A stretch of 64,000 nt of DNA, from positions 1 through 64,000 of the forward strand of contig JAVBNL010000032.1 of assembly GCA_031551515.1 (NCBI GenBank), written 5' to 3'. Position 1 is the stretch's first letter; each line of letters starts with the position of its first letter. The stretch comes from FLUQ01 sp031551515. GTDB lineage: Bacteria; Desulfobacterota; Desulfovibrionia; Desulfovibrionales; Desulfovibrionaceae. Under the pieces are notes generated by a model that saw nothing but the letters and a program-made list of their open reading frames with translations, was not told the origin of the DNA and ran no database searches. This document shows positions 59,634 to 64,000 of this stretch, one piece after another. The translations under genes and the position numbers were made by a program.

Positions 59634-60665
59634 TCAATAATAGAATGCCTTGCCCGAGGCAAGTTCTTCCTCCGTGACTTTGTGTGAAAACGTGAAATAC
59701 ACCCAGGCCTGGTAGCCAATAACCACAGGCACGGCAACAAGCGCGACGCCGAGCATTATTTTCAGGGTCAGCGGGCTGGAGGCGGCCTTCTGAATGGTGA
59801 CGCTGAACGCGGGATCCAAACTGGAAGGCACAAGGCGGGGGAACATGCCCACAACGCCGAACAGCGTGACGCAGGCGATAAACCCGGCGCTGCACGCCCA
59901 GGCGAGAAGCTCTTTGCCTTGGGCCAGCATGACCCTGACCCCGGCAAGGCCGGCCACGGCGGCGAGAGGCAGCAGCAAAAGCAGCGGGATGCGTGCGTAA
60001 TTGTCGTAAAGGTCCGTATAGGTATAGGTCATAAGCAAAAAGAGCACGGAAAGCGCCAGCACCCAGGGCCAGAGGGTCTTGGCGCAGCAAAGCGCCCGTT
60101 CACGCATGATTGTGGCGGATTTGACGGCCAGCCAGAGCGCGCCGTGCATGCAGAATATAGCCACGAAGAGCATGCCGCCCACAAGCCCGTAAGGGTTCAG
60201 CAGTTTCAGAATGTTGCCGTGGTACACCCCTTCGCCGTCGATGGGGATGCCCAGAAACAGGTTGGCGAACGCCACGCCCAAAAGCAGGGCGGACACGAAG
60301 TTGCCGAGAAAATGGCACTTGTCCCAGACTCTTCTCCAGCGGTCAGAATCGACCTTGTTTCTGAATTCAAAGGATACGGCGCGAATGATAAGCCCGAACA
60401 GAAGCAGCAGCAACGGGGCATACAGCGCGCTGAACATCACGGCATACGCGGTGGGAAAAGCCGCGAAAGTGACGCCCCCGGCGGTGATCAGCCAGACTTC
60501 GTTGCCGTCCCAGAAGGGGCCGGCGGCGTTGAGCATAATGCGTTTTTCCGCGTCGGTCTTGGCGATAAAGGGCGTGAGCGTGCCCATGCCCAGATCGAAG
60601 CCGTCCAGCACGAAATAGATGGCCCAGAGCAGACCCCAGAGGATGAACCAGGTTCCTTCAAGCAT
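59634..60665 (-). CDS. cydB: Cytochrome bd ubiquinol oxidase subunit II
   Basis: 343 residues, about nine membrane helices. The N-terminus (ILWGLLWAIYFVLDGFDLGMGT) with the conserved DGFDLG motif, GPFWDGNEVWL and AFPTAYAVMFSALYAPLLLLL are diagnostic. With CydA it reduces oxygen to water with quinol. It starts 20 bases after cydA with GGGAGG upstream. Confidence 0.95.
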   Translation of the reverse strand: MLEGTWFILWGLLWAIYFVLDGFDLGMGTLTPFIAKTDAEKRIMLNAAGPFWDGNEVWLITAGGVTFAAFPTAYAVMFSALYAPLLLLLFGLIIRAVSFEFRNKVDSDRWRRVWDKCHFLGNFVSALLLGVAFANLFLGIPIDGEGVYHGNILKLLNPYGLVGGMLFVAIFCMHGALWLAVKSATIMRERALCCAKTLWPWVLALSVLFLLMTYTYTDLYDNYARIPLLLLLPLAAVAGLAGVRVMLAQGKELLAWACSAGFIACVTLFGVVGMFPRLVPSSLDPAFSVTIQKAASSPLTLKIMLGVALVAVPVVIGYQAWVYFTFSHKVTEEELASGKAFYY

Positions 60666-60685
60666 GACAATTCCTCCCGCCGGCT

Positions 60686-62008
60686 CTACAGCGACGTATT
60701 TTCAGCGGTTTTCGCGGGCCCCAGACGGGCGTATTTGCACAGCAGCCAGATATCCACCGCGCCGAGAACAGAGTATAGCGCGATAAAGGCCATGAGCGAC
60801 AAAGCAACCGATGAGCCAGGCACAGGCGACGCCGCATCCGCCGTGCGCATCAGGCCCCAGACGATCCAGGGCTGGCGCCCGACTTCGGCCACGGTCCAGC
60901 CCGCCATGATCGCGACATACGGTAGCGGTATGACCAAGGTCAGGATGCGGCCGAACCAGGGCTTGTCCGCGATTTTGTTCCGCCAGAACCAGGCAAAGAG
61001 GGCCAGCAGCGGGAACAGGCTCCCCAGGCCCACCATGGTCCGGAAGGAAAGGAAGGTGACCAGCACGGGCGGCCGTTCCGTGACGGGCACGTCTTTCAGG
61101 CCTTTGACTTCCGCGTCAAAGCTGCCGTGAGCTAAAAAGCTGAGCATGCCGGGAATTTTGAACGCCTCGACCATGTTCCGTTCGTTTTTCTCGTCAGGCA
61201 CCACAAGCAGGTACATGGGCGCGCTTTTTTGCGTTTCCCAGTGTGATTCCATGGCTGCGAGCTTCGCGGGCTGCATGCGGGTGACCACTACCCCGTGATG
61301 GTGCCCTTGCAACGCGACCAGCACGGAAAAGGTCAGGGCGAAAATAGCGCCGAAGCGAAAAGAGCGCTTGAAAAAATCTTCTTCATTGCGGCGAATGAGG
61401 TGCCAGGCGGAAATGCCGAGCACGAAGAAGCCCGCCAGCATCCAGGATGCGAAAATGGTATGGAAGAACTGGGTCCAGGCAAAGGGGTTGGTCAGAACGG
61501 CCCAGAAGCTCTCCAGTTCCGCCCGGCCGTTGCGTATCACGTACCCGACCGGGTTTTGCATCCAGCCGTTGGCCAGAATGATCCAGATGGCGGAAAGGTT
61601 GCCCGCGACGGCCACGGCCCAGATGGAAAAGAGATGTACTCTTTTGGAAACCCGCTCCCAGCCGAAATGCCAGACCGCAATAAAGGTCGACTCCAGAAAA
61701 AAGGCCAGGGTGGCTTCTATGGCCAGGAGAGAGCCAAAAATGTCACCGACGTATTTGGAGTAGCGGGACCAGTTGGTGCCGAACTGAAACTCCAGCGTAA
61801 TGCCGGTGACCACCCCCAGGGCAAAGTTGATGAGAAACAGCTTGCCCCAGAATTTGGCCATGCGTTTGTAAACATCATCCCCGGTACGCATATACTGCGT
61901 CTGCATCAGGGCGATCATCACGGAAAGGCCCAGGGTCAGGGGCACAAAAATGAAGTGGAAAAAGACGGCTACAGCAAATTGCAACCGTGAAAGCCATACG
62001 ACATCCAT
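60686..62008 (-). CDS. cydA: Cytochrome bd ubiquinol oxidase subunit I
   Basis: 440 residues, nine membrane helices. Heme ligands are visible: His18 (FFHFIF), His183 (QFFHTIF) and Met325 (FRTMVGLG), together with Glu98 and Glu106 in IEATLAFFLESTF on the proton path. GWTVAEVGRQPW near residue 370 is conserved. The Q-loop is of the short type. In sulfate reducers this oxidase protects against oxygen. No CydX-type small subunit gene is seen next to it. A palindrome overlaps the promoter. Confidence 0.95.
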   Translation of the reverse strand: MDVVWLSRLQFAVAVFFHFIFVPLTLGLSVMIALMQTQYMRTGDDVYKRMAKFWGKLFLINFALGVVTGITLEFQFGTNWSRYSKYVGDIFGSLLAIEATLAFFLESTFIAVWHFGWERVSKRVHLFSIWAVAVAGNLSAIWIILANGWMQNPVGYVIRNGRAELESFWAVLTNPFAWTQFFHTIFASWMLAGFFVLGISAWHLIRRNEEDFFKRSFRFGAIFALTFSVLVALQGHHHGVVVTRMQPAKLAAMESHWETQKSAPMYLLVVPDEKNERNMVEAFKIPGMLSFLAHGSFDAEVKGLKDVPVTERPPVLVTFLSFRTMVGLGSLFPLLALFAWFWRNKIADKPWFGRILTLVIPLPYVAIMAGWTVAEVGRQPWIVWGLMRTADAASPVPGSSVALSLMAFIALYSVLGAVDIWLLCKYARLGPAKTAENTSL

Positions 62009-62062
62009 TGGCGCCCCCTGTTCTGCGGGTTAGCGGGATAAAAACAAGCAGGACTGCACTTG

Positions 62063-62098
62063 TCAGTAATTATTACTGAATAAATTCGGCTATGGCAA
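62063..62098 (-). promoter_or_regulatory. cydAB promoter with overlapping palindrome
   Basis: On the minus strand a -35 TTGCCA (62093-62098) and a -10 AATAAT (62069-62074) are 18 bp apart. The -10 lies inside a perfect palindrome TCAGTAAT-A-ATTACTGA (62063-62079, 8-bp arms, one central base). This is the layout of a repressor site that would block RNA polymerase. Confidence 0.6.
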
Positions 62099-62110
62099 GC
62101 TGAGAACAGA

Positions 62111-62142
62111 AAAAGCCGCAAAGAATAATCCTTGCGGCTTTT
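62111..62142 (-). terminator. Terminator behind the second GGDEF gene
   Basis: 11-bp stem AAAAGCCGCAA/TTGCGGCTTTT (62111-62121 with 62132-62142), 10-base loop. On the minus strand the stem is followed by TTTT and lies 26 bases behind the stop of the GGDEF gene, separating it from cydA. Confidence 0.8.
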
Positions 62143-62167
62143 GCCTGTGTGATAGCGTGTGATGAGG

Positions 62168-63640
62168 TTACATGGCCATCGTGGCGGCGGCATCTTGTCT
62201 GCGGCTGGCGACGACCCGGTTTCTGCCTTCACCTTTTGCCCGGTACAGTGCGATATCGGCCTCGTGCGCCAGTGAAACTGCGGTCTTGTGCCCGCCTGAT
62301 GCCAGCGAGGCGACGCCGACGCTGCTGGTTACGGAAAAGCGTTTGCCGTTGTGAGAGAAAGAACGCTTTTCAATGATGCGGCGCAGGCGGTTGGCAAGTG
62401 TATAGGCACTGTCCAGCCCGGTGTGCGGCAGCAGTATGACGAATTCTTCTCCCCCGTAGCGGGCGCAGTAGTCGGCCTGGCGAATGGTGCCGCCTATCAG
62501 TTCGGCTACGCCGCGCAGCACGGCATCGCCTGCCTGGTGCCCCCAAGTGTCGTTAATATTTTTGAAGTGGTCTATATCAAGCATAAGTAAGGACATATCC
62601 TGGCCGTAGCGGCGGTGGCGCTCAACTTCCATGCCCAAGGCCTGTTCAAAGTGGCGGCGGTTGTACAGGCCGGTCAGGCTGTCGCAATCGGCGTCGCGGC
62701 AAGCCTGCTGAAACCGCCTGGCGTTTTTCAGGCTTAAAGCCAGATGGCGTAAAGCGGAATCGAGCGCCATGGCCTGGTCGCGGCCCAGGTTGCGTTCCAT
62801 GCTGGTCAGCAGCAGTAATTCTCCCAAGCGTTCTTTGCCGGCGGTAAGAGGCAGGGTAAGCAGATGCCCTTCGTGGGGACGTGCCGCGCCCGACATGGGA
62901 CCGGGCAGCGCAAGCTGCGTGGTGACGGAGTGCAGTTGCTTGCCGGGGCAGGCGTGCTGCGCACTTTCAAGCAGCATCGCGCGCCATGCGTCGTGCGCTT
63001 CGCTGTCTTGAGGGGCGCCCACATACATGTCGGCTATAATGTCGCCGTTGTCCGACTGTCCCAGCAGAACCGCATGCATGCCCATGACCGGGAAAAGATC
63101 TTGCAGGCAGGTATATGCTTTGCCCAAAATTTCTTGCTCGGAGAAAGGTTCCGCGGTTCCCGTCAGGAAATTGACAAGAAAGCGCAAGGTCTCGTTTTTA
63201 CGTTCCAAAAGTTCCCGGTCCAGAAAAATTTCACGGGTCATGTTTTGGATATCGCGTTGCAACGCGGCCGCTTCAGCGGCGCGACGCAGGCAGGTCGCAA
63301 GGCGTTTTTTGGTCAGCGGCGGGCGAATGATGTCGGATATGCCGTAGTCCAGGGCTTCTTCCAAAACTTCCCGCCCGGCATTTTCCTCCAGCAGAAGCAT
63401 TTTGGGCAGCAGGTCAAGATGCCCAACCCGGTCTAACGGTTCAGCCGTGAAGGCCCGGCAGCCGGGCAGGCTGAAGCATATCAGGCGTGGGATCTCGGGC
63501 AGAGACCGGAAATCGGGCAGGGCGTCTGCCGGCCACGTTTTCAAAGTATACGAGGGCCCGGCAAGATCTTGCAGATCGTGCGCCTGTTTTTCTGAAAGGC
63601 CCAGTCCCCAAAGGATTTTGTCTGTCGTTATCTGTATCAC
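62168..63640 (-). CDS. Diguanylate cyclase with degenerate receiver and GAF-like region
   Basis: 490 residues from a GTG start at 63640, chosen because GGGGAGG lies just upstream; earlier in-frame codons lack it. Residues about 50-120 resemble the end of a receiver domain (EALDYGISDIIRPPL) without the phosphorylation Asp pattern in front, hence a pseudo-receiver. Residues 145-305 are a GAF-like sensor. GGDEF domain from 320: DSLTGLYNRRHF, MLDIDHFKNIND, GGEEF at 396-400, inhibitory site RQAD at 387-390. It should produce cyclic di-GMP. Divergent from the gene that runs off the right edge. Confidence 0.88.
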   Translation of the reverse strand: MIQITTDKILWGLGLSEKQAHDLQDLAGPSYTLKTWPADALPDFRSLPEIPRLICFSLPGCRAFTAEPLDRVGHLDLLPKMLLLEENAGREVLEEALDYGISDIIRPPLTKKRLATCLRRAAEAAALQRDIQNMTREIFLDRELLERKNETLRFLVNFLTGTAEPFSEQEILGKAYTCLQDLFPVMGMHAVLLGQSDNGDIIADMYVGAPQDSEAHDAWRAMLLESAQHACPGKQLHSVTTQLALPGPMSGAARPHEGHLLTLPLTAGKERLGELLLLTSMERNLGRDQAMALDSALRHLALSLKNARRFQQACRDADCDSLTGLYNRRHFEQALGMEVERHRRYGQDMSLLMLDIDHFKNINDTWGHQAGDAVLRGVAELIGGTIRQADYCARYGGEEFVILLPHTGLDSAYTLANRLRRIIEKRSFSHNGKRFSVTSSVGVASLASGGHKTAVSLAHEADIALYRAKGEGRNRVVASRRQDAAATMAM

Positions 63641-63793
63641 GCTTCCTCCCCGAAACCATGTTCGCATTGGGTGCAAAGAATTATGCAAGAAGCGATCCAG
63701 AGAGAAATATCCAATTTTTCCGCATCGCCCGCAGGGGCCGCGATGCGACGCCGGGCATTTGACAAGCGGGTAAATCTATGACTCTGTAGTTCC

Positions 63794-64000
63794 ATGCAAA
63801 ATCGAACTTGGGCCACGCTGCACCCCTTTTTTGAAGGCGGGGATATTCTTGGGCGCGGCGTCGCCAACGAAGGCTTCGTCACGGCTCTTTTGCGGGCGGC
63901 TCCTTACGACGCGTTTCATTTTTTTCTGCCTGACCAGTCCCGGGTCCGGCATATGCAAGACCGGCTTGCCGCGCTTTTTCCCGACCTTTGCCGGACGGGC
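63794..64000 (+). CDS. Probable glycosyltransferase, N-terminal part (cut by window edge)
   Basis: Only 69 codons are present. The start ATG at 63794 begins MQNRTWATLHPFFEGGD, and continues with ILGRGVANEGFVTALLRAAPYDAFHFF. The block with LFEGGxxLGRGVANEGF-like sequence resembles the N-terminus of large glycosyltransferase-type proteins that I recall from Desulfovibrio, where a GG-rich loop precedes a first Rossmann helix. No catalytic residue is in view, so the assignment is tentative. Confidence 0.4.
   Translation, partial: MQNRTWATLHPFFEGGDILGRGVANEGFVTALLRAAPYDAFHFFLPDQSRVRHMQDRLAALFPDLCRTG

Noticed and set aside
59919..61130. 403-codon open frame on the plus strand
   Set aside because: Antisense of cydB and cydA, both clearly real; high Gln/Arg/His content is typical for a mirror frame.

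Overview
The window is a GC-rich bacterial chromosome segment of ordinary core and metabolic genes. It has about 62 supportable protein genes, closely packed and mostly on the minus strand. I see no tRNA, rRNA, CRISPR array, insertion sequence, phage gene or attachment site. The gene mix suggests an anaerobic or microaerophilic member of the Desulfovibrionaceae (Desulfobacterota). The pointers are B12-dependent glutamate mutase, a System I cytochrome c maturation locus with a Cys-type CcmE and no CcmG/CcmH, cytochrome bd oxidase, an iron-sulfur flavoprotein, DUF4254 and ARMT1-like proteins beside gatB/metG, and carboxynorspermidine-type polyamine synthesis. This placement is an inference from gene content, not from a marker gene.

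Layout. 1-4157 (minus): ettA, cobO, glmS, glmL and the first codons of glmE, a cobalamin and glutamate-mutase group. 4415-5415 (plus): a doubtful small ORF overlapping pepE. 5487-6788: a dicarboxylate/amino-acid symporter behind an AT-rich regulatory region full of inverted repeats. 7115-10620: phosphonate-type ABC transporter phnD-phnC-phnE-phnE with a hairpin after phnD. 10766-15442: a HAD phosphatase, a small unknown protein, gluQ, a newly spotted 35-residue membrane protein gene with its own promoter and terminator, an NhaD-like antiporter and trmH. 15471-16097: an iron-sulfur flavoprotein.

16119-23838 (minus) is one tight ten-gene operon: cvpA-mazG-AI-2E family permease-ccmE-ccmF-ccmA-ccmB-ccmC-ccmD-TPR protein. 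24026-30641 (minus) is dcyD-dppB-dppC-dppD-dppF-dppA, divergent from a LysR regulator with two inverted repeats between them, which suggests a sulfur-amino-acid or peptide uptake and breakdown unit. 31687-34834 (minus) is a polyamine pair: speA, starting at TTG, and carboxynorspermidine synthase. Then come an unknown secreted protein, a DEDDy exonuclease, gph, a TolC-family protein, pyrR and a universal stress protein.

40441-43945 (minus) is an M20 amidohydrolase with YjiH/YjiG membrane proteins and a D-amino-acid aldolase-like enzyme. 45486-54310 (plus) is a housekeeping run: membrane coiled-coil protein, nadK, ARMT1-like protein, DUF4254 protein, gatB, a RicT/PSP1 protein and metG. The last part holds tpx, a polar amino-acid binding protein, a BASS-like transporter, a coiled-coil protein, then a signalling and respiration block on the minus strand: GGDEF protein, cydA, cydB, CheX-like protein, an 80-residue unknown, a Ras-like GTPase and a second GGDEF protein. 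The window ends in the start of a probable glycosyltransferase on the plus strand.

No obviously new defence or mobile system is present. The most interesting items are the 35-residue membrane protein gene, the Ras-like GTPase/GGDEF/CheX group, the M20-YjiHG-aldolase operon, the CcmH-less Ccm operon and several perfect operator-like palindromes.
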